The notes under the pieces: generated by a model
Seen by the model: the letters and a program-made list of their open reading frames with translations, nothing else
Database searches by the model: none
What the model was told of the DNA's origin: nothing
Translations under genes and position numbers: made by a program
DNA from: Corbicula japonica
Taxonomy: Eukaryota; Mollusca; Bivalvia; Venerida; Cyrenidae
DNA: 64,000 bases
Direction of reading: 5' to 3'
Assembly: GCA_038501625.1 (NCBI GenBank)
Contig: JAZAYU010000054.1
Location: 744,001 to 808,000 of the forward strand
Shown here: piece by piece, positions 1-9,920 of the stretch
How positions within the stretch are numbered: position 1 is the first letter of the stretch
Layout of the letters: every line of letters begins with the position of its first letter

Positions 1-1374
1 ATTGAAACACCTTTTTCACAGAAGCGATCTATTTTGTACCTTAACGTTTAAATTGGGACTGCTATTTGAACACTATTGACATCCCAAATACTCAAAACTG
101 ACGATTTGTACTTTCAGAATAGTGATATGTTGTTCTTGAAAAAATGTCGACTGGAGAACTAAAATTACAACTTAAAGGAGCTCGCAACAATAATGACTGA
201 CTAAAACTCATAATTCTCGCAATGTTCTAGAAGAAGTTTATATCCGTTCTGCGGGAATCGCGGTTTTTGATCCAATTTCATGTGACCATTTTGTAAAATA
301 AGAACTTTATTTTAAAAAGCATGTACATACAAAACTAAATAGGACAGAAGGATTATTATTTTCCTGTTTGTAAAACATAATTATTTTCCTGTTTATTAAA
401 ATAAAGTATGCTATCTTCCTGTTTTAGATCCGCATATCACAAGACTAATTGTCTTTCTAATCTATAAACTTATATGGATTTCCTTTTTCTACACATGTAT
501 CAACGAGAGCTAGTTAAACGTTATTGTTAAACTAACGTTTTTTCTTAACTGATGCAAACAAGTCATGGGGCTGAAGTCTGTTACATTTGTTTACATCGCT
601 TGAACTATTGAGATAAGCCCTTCTGGTTACTTGGCCACTAAAACACTTTTGTTAAATTGAATCATAATTTTATCACGATAACGTAACCATTTACTTGCAC
701 CGTATATAAGACTAATATGTACCGGAACTGCTCAAAATCTGGTGATGACGGTATTTTCAATAAATACGAGTGTGTAATTTGTAGATTAACAAGAAAAGTA
801 TAACACACACGTGTTACATGTGGACGACATTTATGCTAATGATGTAATGTCCCTGAGCCAAGTTGTGGTTGGATCCATTCGATTGTAGATATGAAGTGAA
901 TAGTTATTTGGCCTATGATCAAGCCACCACACACCATCAGTCTACCAGTCCACATGTCCAATAATGATTCCTAAATCTGCCACACTTCCACAATCTGGGT
1001 AATCTTGGCTATTCCAAACCACACCTACAAAAACGTAACAGTTATTTTCCATTACAAATACACATGATGTTATGCTCATCTGCTTGTCGATAGGTATGGG
1101 ATCAGCCATGCAACACATATGTAATTGGTAAAAAACATAAACACCAGAAGCACACAACAAAAAATAAAGAAATACATGAAAATCAACCAAGAGCTTAATA
1201 ATTGCCTGGGAATGGTTTAGAGGGAGACTTGGCAGAAATAGTCTCCCAAATTGTCTAAATTTGTCCCTCTACTGACCAAACGTAGAAGTTATTCCTATAT
1301 GTCCTGGGCTGTCACTAGACCAGCATGATCAAAATATCACTACAGCGTGTGTATTACATGTATTATGAGAATGT
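1..1374. other. Intergenic, no gene seen
   Basis: AT-rich sequence with stop codons in all frames. The longest open stretch (942-1190, minus) has no recognisable motif. I see no splice-consistent exon here, although the missing 3' exons of the lectin at 11.4-12.6 kb would be expected on the minus strand in this direction. Confidence 0.5.
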
Positions 1375-1375
1375 G

Positions 1376-1490
1376 TATTCTGATCGTGATTTTCCGTTAC
1401 TCTACGGCACATACCGAACTCCGAAATAGTTTTGGAAAATCCTATCGCTGTTATTTTTATAACCATTACGATATTCTTACGCCATAGCAT
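1376..1490 (-). repeat. Dispersed repeat, copy 1 of 2
   Basis: The reverse complement of this stretch matches 36,745-36,850 with moderate divergence. Shared blocks include GCGTAAGAATATCGTAA and GGAGTTCGGTATGT in the same order. It is an old dispersed repeat of unknown class, ending about 40 bp before the retrotransposon. Confidence 0.5.
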
Positions 1491-1528
1491 GAAACTAATG
1501 TTGCTTTTGTTTTAAGTAAACCATGATG

Positions 1529-1572
1529 TCCTTTTCGATTTCGCTCAGAAGAAGGCAGGCCGCAAAAAATTT
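1529..1572 (+). repeat. A repeat, left copy (A1)
   Basis: A 44-bp block starting TCCTTTTCGATTTCGCTC is repeated without a mismatch at 7165-7208. Flanks on both sides of the two copies are unrelated, so the identity is sharply bounded. It lies 45 bp before the first ATG of the Gag ORF and marks the left end of the element. Confidence 0.8.
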
Positions 1573-1616
1573 AACAAGAAATTAAATCGTTAAAAATCCA
1601 CGTCAATTTGTCAAAG

Positions 1617-2771
1617 ATGCGAGGGAAAGGGGTCCGGAAACGCCAATCAACAGCCAAATTAACGGCACAGGTGGAGAAGAAACGGAGATCAACGGCGAAA
1701 GTTGGCGAAATTCAGACTGAGCCGATGCCATGCCCGGAGCGGGTCGTCCTGGCTTCAAGTTCAACGGACGATGCCCCAACAGGTACATGCACTATAGATT
1801 TTGCATCTTTGTTGCCCAATCAGAACTATTTAGGGTGTGGCGGGATAGAACGTCCAAACCTAACAACAAGTAGAGCTAGATCTACACCTGATATGGACCT
1901 AGGTTCGAGCACTGAAGGTGCAGTGGCTCTGCACTCTTCGGTGAACGAGTCTGGATTCATCACATCAAATAACCCATATCTTGGTACATTTCCGCAAAAT
2001 CAGCCGATAGGCCAGTATATCGAACCAATGCGCTGCATAACAGACGATTTATCTGTACACATCCCGGCTAGCTTAAAGAAACAAATTGAACGGGGTGATT
2101 ATGTTAATTTAGCCCTGATGTTGAAGGGCGCTGTAGAACTTAATGAATTTGCCAATGGTGGTGCCTTACGCTTGTCTGCAGATGGCTTTTTAGAATCTAG
2201 ACCTTCGAATTGTAAAGACAAAATTCCGAATATCGAAAAATGGACAGATGCATTTATTGTATTTATGTCCGTATTCATTAAAGTCAACCCATCTAAAGCA
2301 AACGAAATGCTCCAATACATGTCTCTTATAAGGGAATGTGCTCATAGGCAGGGCGGATATGCCTGGAGGACCTATGACGAACAATTCCGAGTAAGACAGG
2401 CATCAAACCCGGCTCCATGGTCCTCTATCAATCAGGATCTATGGCTCCGTTGCATGTCGCTGAGAGACACCACACCACAAGTTGTACATACACCACACGG
2501 TGTCAATCGCACAAAATGCCTTGATTTTAATCAAGGACGCTGTCACTGGTCAAACTGCAAATTCTCACATTCATGTTCAAATTGCGGACTGGGTCATGCC
2601 CGCATCTACTGTCAAAATGCTAATAAACCGATAGACGGCAATTCTAACCAGTTTCAGTTTAAATCTGATGGGTTTCGAACAAGAGGGAACAATTCATTTC
2701 GTTTCAGACGAGGTGGTTTTAGGGGAGCCGGGTCACCGAGAAACGGTGCCTCTGGTAAATCACAACAATAA
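1617..2771 (+). CDS. Gag-like zinc-finger protein (ORF1) of the Ngaro-like element
   Basis: About 384 residues from the first ATG (1617); an upstream in-frame TTG at 1608 is not a likely eukaryotic start. The N-terminus is very basic (RGKGVRKRQ). The middle (about 130-280) looks like the helical core of DIRS-group Gag proteins. Near the C-terminus (residues 301-332) sit two adjacent zinc motifs: a C-x7-C-x4-C-x3-H finger and a C-x2-C-x3-H-x4-C knuckle, as in DIRS/Ngaro ORF1 products. An Arg/Gly/Phe-rich tail follows and probably binds RNA. The expected role is packaging of element RNA. The 3' end overlaps the RT ORF by 104 nt in another frame, so the next ORF needs a frameshift, re-initiation or splicing. 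Confidence 0.8.
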   Translation: MRGKGVRKRQSTAKLTAQVEKKRRSTAKVGEIQTEPMPCPERVVLASSSTDDAPTGTCTIDFASLLPNQNYLGCGGIERPNLTTSRARSTPDMDLGSSTEGAVALHSSVNESGFITSNNPYLGTFPQNQPIGQYIEPMRCITDDLSVHIPASLKKQIERGDYVNLALMLKGAVELNEFANGGALRLSADGFLESRPSNCKDKIPNIEKWTDAFIVFMSVFIKVNPSKANEMLQYMSLIRECAHRQGGYAWRTYDEQFRVRQASNPAPWSSINQDLWLRCMSLRDTTPQVVHTPHGVNRTKCLDFNQGRCHWSNCKFSHSCSNCGLGHARIYCQNANKPIDGNSNQFQFKSDGFRTRGNNSFRFRRGGFRGAGSPRNGASGKSQQ

Positions 2772-4494
2772 CTTGACCGATATTGACACTTCGTCTATGT
2801 CACGCACTGTTAGTGACGTCACCAATACACACATGGATTTCTCACATTCAACCAGTAGTTGCGACGTTATCAATATTGAACTTTCACGCATAGCCTTTTC
2901 CCCGATCAATACTACTAGGTTGGCGCAGGAGCTTCATTTTTACAATCACCCTGACCGCGATAAATTGTTTGAGGGTTTCACATTTGGTTTTCCGTTGCAC
3001 TACACTGGACCGCGTAATTATATAGAATGTAAAAATCTTAAATCAGCGAGCGAATTTCCTGAAATAGTTCGGCAAAAACTAAATAACGAAATACAAGAAC
3101 GACGTATAGCAGGTCCGTTCGAACATATCCCCATTCAAAATCTGCGTGTATCGCCTATTGGCTTGGTTCCTAAGAAAACAGTTGGCGAGTTTAGACTGAT
3201 ACACCATTTGTCATATCCGGAGGGTCAATCGGTCAATGATTATATAGATCCGAAACTATGTTCAGTTCAATACACAAAATTCGACGATGCAGTGCATATG
3301 ATCCAGGACCTGGGTAGAGGTTGCTTCCTGTTCAAAACAGACATAAAGAATGCATTTCGCTTACTTCCAGTACATCCAATAGATTTCGATCAGCTCGGAA
3401 TTAAATTTGACGGAAAATACTATGTTGACAAGTGTATGCCTTTTGGCTGCTCTATAAGTTGCAGTACATTTGAAAAATTTGCTTGTTTTATTGAATTCTG
3501 CGTCAAACGCAGAATGACTTCTGGTCAAATATTGCATTATTTGGATGATTACCTAGGCGGGAATCGAACCCTTGACTCTTGCTTACAGGTTAAACGTATA
3601 CTGCAAGAAGTATTAAATTTGTTAAACATTCCAATAGCATATGACAAAACTGAAGGCCCAACGACAGTCTTGTGCTTTCTTGGTTTAGAGCTTGATTCCC
3701 AAAAGATGGAAGTTCGGATGCCTCATGACAAAATCCTTGACATTGTTTGTAGAATAGAACATGTACTGGAAAAGGAAAAGGTTACGCTAAAGGTCATGCA
3801 GAGTCTGATCGGTGTGCTAAATTTTGCCTGTAGGGTCATTTATCCTGGCCGGCCTTTTTGCAGGCGTTTGATAAATTCGACTTGCGGACTAACAAAACCG
3901 TACCACCACTTGCGTGTGACAAAAGCAATCAAAGCGGATCTTAATATGTGGTTAGATTTCTTCAGTAATTATAACGGTGTGTCGGTGTTTCATGATAGGT
4001 TTTGGGTTTCAAATGCTGACTGTGAGTTATATACTGATGCAGCAGGTGCCCTTGGTTTTGGTTGCTATTTTCGTGGCAGATGGTGCGCAGCGGCTTGGCC
4101 ACAAGAATGGCTAGCCAGTGACGTTTCGGTCGATATAACCGTGCTAGAGTTGTTTCCCATTGTGGTGGCGATCGATATTTGGGGCTCATTGTTACTTAAC
4201 AAGAAAATTAAATTCAATTGTGATAATCAAGCTGTTGTTCACATCATTAATTCAATGACGTCAAGGTCAGACAAAGTGATGGTTTTGGTTCGTATGCTAA
4301 CTGTTCTATGTTTGAAATATAATATGGTCTTGCAAGCAGCTCATGTGCCCGGTGTTTGTAATGCTATCTGTGATTCCTTGTCCCGGTTTCAGTTTCGAAG
4401 GTTCCGCGAGTTGGCCCCCGACGCCGAGATGCAGCCAGATCCGGTACCGCCCCATCTTTGGAATGCCTTCAAAGCGGAATACCAAAATTGTTAG
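2668..4494 (+). CDS. Reverse transcriptase and RNase H (ORF2) of the Ngaro-like element
   Basis: 608 codons from the ATG at 2668, overlapping ORF1. The RT palm is clear: first catalytic Asp in FKTDIKNAF (about D225) and the YLDDY box (Y291-D294) with the second Asp pair. The RNase H domain follows with acidic residues in YTDAAGALGFG (about D457), LELFP (E494), CDNQAVV (D519) and CDSLSR (D569). This domain order without protease or integrase is that of DIRS-group elements. No frame break is visible, so the enzyme may be functional. The last 37 nt overlap the recombinase ORF in the -1 frame. The product would copy element RNA into DNA for recombinase-mediated insertion. Confidence 0.92.
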   Translation: MGFEQEGTIHFVSDEVVLGEPGHRETVPLVNHNNNLTDIDTSSMSRTVSDVTNTHMDFSHSTSSCDVINIELSRIAFSPINTTRLAQELHFYNHPDRDKLFEGFTFGFPLHYTGPRNYIECKNLKSASEFPEIVRQKLNNEIQERRIAGPFEHIPIQNLRVSPIGLVPKKTVGEFRLIHHLSYPEGQSVNDYIDPKLCSVQYTKFDDAVHMIQDLGRGCFLFKTDIKNAFRLLPVHPIDFDQLGIKFDGKYYVDKCMPFGCSISCSTFEKFACFIEFCVKRRMTSGQILHYLDDYLGGNRTLDSCLQVKRILQEVLNLLNIPIAYDKTEGPTTVLCFLGLELDSQKMEVRMPHDKILDIVCRIEHVLEKEKVTLKVMQSLIGVLNFACRVIYPGRPFCRRLINSTCGLTKPYHHLRVTKAIKADLNMWLDFFSNYNGVSVFHDRFWVSNADCELYTDAAGALGFGCYFRGRWCAAAWPQEWLASDVSVDITVLELFPIVVAIDIWGSLLLNKKIKFNCDNQAVVHIINSMTSRSDKVMVLVRMLTVLCLKYNMVLQAAHVPGVCNAICDSLSRFQFRRFRELAPDAEMQPDPVPPHLWNAFKAEYQNC

Positions 4495-5363
4495 CTGGAA
4501 GTCAAGCTAACAACACCACGTCGACTTATCAGCAAGCGGTGTCGGCATTTTGTAGTTTCAGATTACACTACAGAATGCCGGACGTTTGGCCCGCCCCACT
4601 ACAACATATATTGCTATTCATTGTATATTGTTTTGAAAGAGGTTATTCGGCCACCACGATACATACATACACTAGTGGCTTGGCTTATCATCACAAAATT
4701 CGGAACTGGTATGATCCAAAACAAATATTTGTAGTAAAGAAATTATTGGATGGTTGCTCTAAATTAAAGAAGTCGGTTGATCAAAGAACACCTATTCTTT
4801 ATGATAAGTTGTTGGTTATTTGCAAACAACTCCCATATATATGCCGAGACAGTTACGAGGTTTGTTTGTTTAAAACAGCCTTTATTCTTGCTTACTTTGG
4901 TTTGTTTCGGGTCAGTGAGCTTGTTTATACAACAGAGATGCAACACGAACGCCCACTCAAAATCACTGATATTTCGTTGAACGACAATTTATCGGCTGCT
5001 AAGGTTACGATTAGAATGTCTAAAACGCGGCCAATCGGTTCGCCCGTGACTTTGATAATCCCATGTGAAAAGACTCCAGAGTGGTGCCCGGTCTGTTGCC
5101 TATACCAGTACTGCAAAATTCGTCCGAATGGACCTTCTTATTTGTTTATACATGCAGACGGCACCCCTTTGAAGAGAACTCAGTTTACAGGTATTTTAGC
5201 AAAATCAGTCCAACGAGCAAATTTAGCCTCTTGTCGGTATCGTTCCCACAGTTTTAGAATCGGACGAGCAACGCAGTTGGCAGCTGATGGTGTTAGCATT
5301 GAAGTGATTCAAAAGTTGGGTAGATGGAAATCAGATGCGTGTCAGTTGTACATCCGTAAATAG
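4458..5363 (+). CDS. Tyrosine recombinase (ORF3) of the Ngaro-like element
   Basis: An open frame of 301 codons. The catalytic set is complete: Arg in LFRVSEL (codon 151), a candidate beta-hairpin Lys in RMSKTRP (189), HSFR (H264, R267), Trp in LGRWKSD (290) and the nucleophile Tyr in QLYIRK (298), three codons before the stop. A SAM-like DNA-binding region precedes it (about 20-110). No in-frame ATG lies at the start: the frame opens with TTG at 4458 and the first Met is at codon 40, inside the domain. The 37-nt overlap with RT in the -1 frame therefore suggests a frameshift fusion or a spliced mRNA. The enzyme would integrate a circular cDNA without the staggered cut of DDE integrases. Confidence 0.88.
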   Translation: MECLQSGIPKLLAGSQANNTTSTYQQAVSAFCSFRLHYRMPDVWPAPLQHILLFIVYCFERGYSATTIHTYTSGLAYHHKIRNWYDPKQIFVVKKLLDGCSKLKKSVDQRTPILYDKLLVICKQLPYICRDSYEVCLFKTAFILAYFGLFRVSELVYTTEMQHERPLKITDISLNDNLSAAKVTIRMSKTRPIGSPVTLIIPCEKTPEWCPVCCLYQYCKIRPNGPSYLFIHADGTPLKRTQFTGILAKSVQRANLASCRYRSHSFRIGRATQLAADGVSIEVIQKLGRWKSDACQLYIRK

Positions 5364-5422
5364 ATTTGCAAATTGAACGGTTAGTTTTGAAGTATATTTT
5401 TATTTATATTCTAGATATTTGG

Positions 5423-5977
5423 ATGTTGGGAGACTCCATTCTGTACTGGGCGGGAAAGCGTGCTGAGGTTAGAGACATGGCAAGTCTTAAACTACCCGGC
5501 AATGTATCAATCGGATGGAAAGGTATTCGAGGAATGCGGTGGGGTGATTTTCACCATGTTGTTCAAAGGGAGTTGTTGTTTACTTCTAAACAACCTAGGA
5601 TTATTGTTATACATCTTGGGGGCAATGACTTTGAAACAGCGAGTTTGTTTAAACTTAAACGCACGATTAACAGGGAAATCAACTTCCTTTATTCTGTATG
5701 TAGTGAGACAATTATAGTTTGGTGCGATATTCTTCAGCGTAGAGTATGGCGGGGTAGGGGCGACAAAATCAACCAAGTAATGGAAATGAAACGTAGGAGA
5801 GTAAATGGCTTTGGCAAAATGTCGGTAATGAGCAATAACAGAGGCAGATGTTTAAAGGCGGAAATTGATTTTAGGACAGCAGGTTTTTATAGGTCGGACG
5901 GGGTTCATCTGTCTGATATTGGGTTGGAAATGTTTTTAGACAATGTCCGAGAATGCATTCTCAGTATCTTATGTTAA
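5423..5977 (+). CDS. SGNH/GDSL-type hydrolase ORF (ORF4) of the Ngaro-like element
   Basis: 184 residues from the ATG at 5423; the frame is open from 5366, just after the recombinase stop, but only through a TTG. SGNH blocks are visible: block I MLGDS (Ser5), block III HLGGNDF (Asn about 68) and block V SDGVHLS (Asp about 159, His about 162), so the catalytic residues are present. Hydrolase ORFs of this family are known as accessory genes in some Ngaro elements and some CR1-type LINEs; their role is unsettled. The pyrimidine-rich run ending in CTAG just before the ATG (5400-5416) could be a splice acceptor, which would explain how this last ORF is expressed. No frame disruption is seen. Confidence 0.75.
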   Translation: MLGDSILYWAGKRAEVRDMASLKLPGNVSIGWKGIRGMRWGDFHHVVQRELLFTSKQPRIIVIHLGGNDFETASLFKLKRTINREINFLYSVCSETIIVWCDILQRRVWRGRGDKINQVMEMKRRRVNGFGKMSVMSNNRGRCLKAEIDFRTAGFYRSDGVHLSDIGLEMFLDNVRECILSILC

Positions 5978-6186
5978 TACCCTAGCTTTTCAGTCCCTAG
6001 AATTTGGGGATAAATTCTATGAATTTATTGTGGCGGAAATTCTAGCGGTCTGGTAGGTCGATCCCATAGATTGTAACCCTCTCACTACGAAAGTCCTTCG
6101 GGAAAACTAGAGTGAAGAGAGGCAAACCATAAGTTGTGTCTTTGCAAATACTTTGTTAAATAGAATCGTTAATCGTCTGATGGTTC

Positions 6187-6192
6187 AATAAA
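6187..6192 (+). terminator. Candidate polyadenylation signal of the element
   Basis: AATAAA inside B1, 210 bp after the last ORF; the B2 copy is at 8087-8092. It is positioned to end the element transcript, but no transcript data are available. Confidence 0.35.
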
Positions 6193-6437
6193 ATGGCTGC
6201 TTTCAAAATTCAAAATTTATAAATAATTTAGGGGCCAGGGTCACGCTCGCACAGTCCAGGGACTTGGCGTCTCCCGTGTATCCCCTAAATTTTTGGCTGG
6301 CATTTTGGAATTGCTTATTGATGCGTGGAGTATTGCTTGGATTTGCTTATTGCTGGTGTTGCGTATTGCTTGTGTTGCGTATTGCTTGGAATGCTATAAG
6401 AACGCATAAAGCCCGAATAACATGAAACTGGCATGGT

Positions 6438-6556
6438 AGTGTTGCAGGAGTTGCATGTTGCAGGTATTGCAGGAATTGCGTGTTGCAGGAATTGCGTATT
6501 GCAGGAATTGCATGTTGCAGGAATTGCGTATTGCAGGAATTGCATGTTGCAGGAGT
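6438..6556 (+). repeat. Minisatellite inside B1
   Basis: Seven or so units of about 16 bp built on TTGCAGGAATTGCGTA and TTGCAGGAATTGCATG. The same array is in B2 at 8338-8456 with the same unit number. The open frames it gives on the minus strand are by-products of the repeat period. Confidence 0.8.
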
Positions 6557-7016
6557 AGCGTGTAGCATGACTGTGCTGTATATGGAAATTGGCATTTAAC
6601 GTGCAAGGAGACACGATGTCCGAAAAATGCAGATATTATATTAGGGCAGCCAGATTAGGACATTATTCATGACGGCATACCAAATACAGTTTAACAACCG
6701 GGATCGGCCTCCAGGCCGATGGAATTTCATGGTTCAGCTATAGCCTCATTAGGAGGGAACTTAGCGAACCATTTTTGTCTAGTGGCCACATATATCCATT
6801 CAACATATTCGTAATTATACTGGAACAATAAATTATGTTTGATCCCGCTCACATAATGAATCTCAAGTTAAAAGATTCGCAAGTTTTGTGATCTCCATTT
6901 ATTAAAATAAATGTGTTTATTTACTAATAAATTTGAATATATTCATAATCAGTTGTGGTTGTTAATGTATTAGTGGATATGTTATGTATTTAATAAGCGA
7001 GTCAGTAAAATAATAC

Positions 7017-7042
7017 CGGTTATTGTAATTAAAAAATAACCG
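7017..7042. other. Small inverted repeat after B1
   Basis: CGGTTATT (7017-7024) and AATAACCG (7035-7042) form a potential hairpin 3 bp after B1 ends. It could be a structural feature of the element junction or chance. Confidence 0.3.
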
Positions 7043-7164
7043 AGCTTATTTTCGCGAGCGAAGCGTTGTTGAAAAGGGAGGTAAATCATTGAAAATAATT
7101 TAATATGACAAGAGTGATCGTCACCTGACACTTGTCGAAGCTTCTAGATTGTGACGTCACAGCC

Positions 7165-7208
7165 TCCTTTTCGATTTCGCTCAGAAGAAGGCAGGCCGCA
7201 AAAAATTT
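7165..7208 (+). repeat. A repeat, right copy (A2)
   Basis: Identical over 44 bp to 1529-1572, and placed between the two B repeats as expected for split direct repeats. Confidence 0.8.
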
Positions 7209-7545
7209 CCCACCCGCCACACCCTGTTATACACTTAGCCTAGCACTTTCAAACCCCATTACCTTATTCATTAACCAATTAGTATCCTTGCTCACTTTAT
7301 AATAATTAAGATTACGAAGGACTTTACATTCATTTAGACTAAACTTTCTTTAATATTGTTAAATCGAGCCATTAACTTTACTAGTATAGAGATGGATATG
7401 TATTTCAGTTGCACACAATTATTTCAAAAGCGATTGTATGTCATGCGCTTTAAATAATCAGGATGTTCTCAATACAATTTACATGCATTTATTTTAACCA
7501 AATGTTATAGAAACCAGTTGTCTGCTCCCAGATTTAACACTTCAG

Positions 7546-7741
7546 GTTCACGTTATACACTGGCGAGGCAGATGTCGAGACGCAGGCGATACCGGAAACC
7601 CGCGACAGGAGACCAGATAACAAGGAGCACGTGCAGTCGAGGATCTCGGACATGTTCACATATATTGCGAACAAAATGTGTGACAGTTTTAGCTGGGAAC
7701 GTGACATTGTCCAACGTGTGAAGTTGGTGGATAATATGTAA
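7546..7741 (+). CDS. Possible terminal exon of unknown gene between A2 and B2
   Basis: After a candidate acceptor (AACACTTCAG at 7536-7545) one frame stays open for about 64 codons, ending ...VKLVDNM and TAA at 7739-7741, directly followed by AATAAATAAA. The composition is protein-like (charged, few low-complexity runs, higher GC than its flanks). I do not recognise the family and see no matching upstream exon. It may be cargo captured by the element, an element-specific ORF, or chance. Confidence 0.25.
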
Positions 7742-7936
7742 ATAAATAAACATGTTTGCAGGTTAAAGGAGTCATGAGCAAGAACTGTTAATCTGTGGAA
7801 CGAAGAGCGTGTTGTAATAAATGTATTGGTGTTCTATTAATAAGACGGCTATGTGCTATGTATATACATGTATATGATATTGTCGGTATACTATTAGGAC
7901 TGCTATATTTTTTTTTTTTTTTTTTAAGTCACTGGA

Positions 7937-8914
7937 AAATTCTAGCGGTCTGGTAGGTCGATCCCATAGATTGTAACCCTCTCACTACGAAAGTCCTTCG
8001 GGAAAACTAGAGTGAAGAGAGGCAAACCATAAGTTGTGTCTTTGCAAATACTTTGTTAAATAGAATCGTTAATCGTCTGATGGTTCAATAAAATGGCTGC
8101 TTTCAAAATTCAAAATTTATAAATAATTTAGGGGCCAGGGTCACGCTCGCACAGTCCAGGGACTTGGCGTCTCCCGTGTATCCCCTAAATTTTTGGCTGG
8201 CATTTTGGAATTGCTTATTGATGCGTGGAGTATTGCTTGGATTTGCTTATTGCTGGTGTTGCGTATTGCTTGTGTTGCGTATTGCTTGGAATGCTATAAG
8301 AACGCATAAAGCCCGAATAACATGAAACTGGCATGGTAGTGTTGCAGGAGTTGCATGTTGCAGGTATTGCAGGAATTGCGTGTTGCAGGAATTGCGTATT
8401 GCAGGAATTGCATGTTGCAGGAATTGCGTATTGCAGGAATTGCATGTTGCAGGAGTAGCGTGTAGCATGACTGTGCTGTATATGGAAATTGGCATTTAAC
8501 GTGCAAGGAGACACGATGTCCGAAAAATGCAGATATTATATTAGGGCAGCCAGATTAGGACATTATTCATGACGGCATACCAAATACAGTTTAACAACCG
8601 GGATCGGCCTCCAGGCCGATGGAATTTCATGGTTCAGCTATAGCCTCATTAGGAGGGAACTTAGCGAACCATTTTTGTCTAGTGGCCACATATATCCATT
8701 CAACATATTCGTAATTATACTGGAACAATACGTTATGTTTGATCCCGCTCACATAATGAATCTCAAGTTAAAAGATTCGCAAGTTTTGTGATCTCCATTT
8801 ATTAAAATAAATGTGTTTATTTACTAATAAATTTGAATATATTCATAATCAGTTGTGGTTGTTAATGTATTAGTGGATATGTTATGTATTTAATAAGCGA
8901 GTCAGTAAAATAAT
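7937..8914 (+). repeat. B repeat, second copy (B2)
   Basis: Matches 6037-7014 at a constant 1,900-bp offset. It is preceded by a T run (about 7908-7925). Identity stops sharply at 8914, the likely right end of the element. No obvious target-site duplication is visible at the outer ends, as expected for tyrosine-recombinase insertion. Confidence 0.9.
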
Positions 8915-9155
8915 TTTGAATGCATAAGTAACAAAAATCACGTATTTACCAAAACAACATCTTTTCTGAACTTTTTTAGTAACCCTCTTATCTCTCTTGG
9001 GTCAAACTAGATGTACATATTAAACATCATCTATTAATAGTTAAATAAGAAATATAATACATGACCCATAATTCGTCCAGAAAACGCTCAGCCGATTTTT
9101 ACATCTGTGTTAAAGTATAAATCACGTGTGATATTAAACATTAACACAAGTTTTA

Positions 9156-9684
9156 GCTTTCCAAAAAGCTAGTCGGTCATTAGCACAACCTTTTAACAAG
9201 ACGACAGAAAAGTTTGAATTTTAAGGCACTTTTATTGGATGCCATACAAAAATGTAAGTTTACTTATAGTTATTTCCTCTTTCGAATGAGATGTTTTTAA
9301 TCTGGTGATAAATCTAACCCTGTTTGCGAACAAGTTATAATTTACTTGGAAGTAAACCACAATGGAAAAGTTTGTCAAACAATATTTTTGTGTCAGAAAG
9401 TGTTAGAAAGCAACGATTATCAAGCTATAAATATATATCAAAGCTATAGAATATGTTAAAACCCAAAGTTTTTTCACAGTCATAGGGTGGGAGAGAAAAA
9501 CGTGAACAGTCTGTCAGGGACTCACAGGTATGATAAAATTGTTCTTTCTGATCTAGAACAATATCGCAAGAATGTTGGTATTTACTTAGTATGTCTCATG
9601 ACTTCGAATTACAACCTAACGCATTGAATTCAAATTCGCAAAAAGTATGCATTACACCAATGACCGACTAGCTTTTTGGAAAGC
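9156..9684. mobile_element. MITE-like element with 26-bp terminal inverted repeats
   Basis: GCTTTCCAAAAAGCTAGTCGG (start of the arm at 9156-9181) recurs in perfect reverse complement at 9659-9684. The 477 bp between have no ORF. Size and symmetry fit a non-autonomous DNA transposon; no clear target duplication was found. Confidence 0.5.
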
Positions 9685-9693
9685 AAAATTTTG

Positions 9694-9920
9694 TATTGTC
9701 TATTATTGACAGTTTCATGACCCGATTTGATACTTCTGCAAAAGTATGTGTGTTCGCATGTTCCAAAGATTATTTTGTTGATTAAAAACCAAATAACAAC
9801 TAAGTAAAGCTTAAACTTGTAGTGTCTATTATTTTCAGTTTCATTAACCGATTTAAGATTTCTGCAAAACTGTGTGTTCTGGTGTTCCAAAGATAATTTT
9901 TGCATTCAAAACCTTATAAA
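9694..9920. repeat. Two tandem ~125-bp repeats
   Basis: Two diverged units share TTGTCTATTATT-type starts, a CAGTTTCAT block, a TTCTGCAAAA block and a GTTCCAAAGAT block in order. The minus-strand ORF 9630-9905 reads through both units and is not a gene. Confidence 0.55.

Larger units (their letters stand above)
6037..7014 (+). repeat. B repeat, first copy (B1)
   Basis: 978 bp repeated at 7937-8914 with an exact 1,900-bp offset. By eye the copies differ only at 6831-6832 (AA versus CG). It starts 59 bp after the SGNH stop codon. It holds an AATAAA and a minisatellite. Such identity implies recent insertion or ongoing conversion between copies. Confidence 0.9.
1529..8914 (+). mobile_element. 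Ngaro-like (DIRS order) tyrosine-recombinase retrotransposon
   Basis: Four overlapping or abutting ORFs encode, in order, a Gag-like zinc-finger protein, RT plus RNase H, a tyrosine recombinase and an SGNH hydrolase. There is no integrase or protease ORF. Repeats follow the order A (1529-1572), ORFs, B (6037-7014), A (7165-7208), B (7937-8914). This is the topology of split direct repeats known for Ngaro/PAT-type elements. A YR retroelement without a methyltransferase but with a hydrolase points to Ngaro rather than DIRS1-like. Odd point: B and A are not contiguous; 150 bp separate the first B from the second A and 728 bp separate that A from the second B. An alternative reading is two neighbouring insertions, an autonomous one (1529-7014) and an internally replaced one (7165-8914), each with A at the left and B at the right end. 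The long ORFs and near-identical B copies indicate recent activity. Confidence 0.85.

Noticed and set aside
6315..6614. Three overlapping minus-strand ORFs, repeated at 8215-8514
   Set aside because: They come from the 16-bp minisatellite in the B repeats and are antisense to the element.
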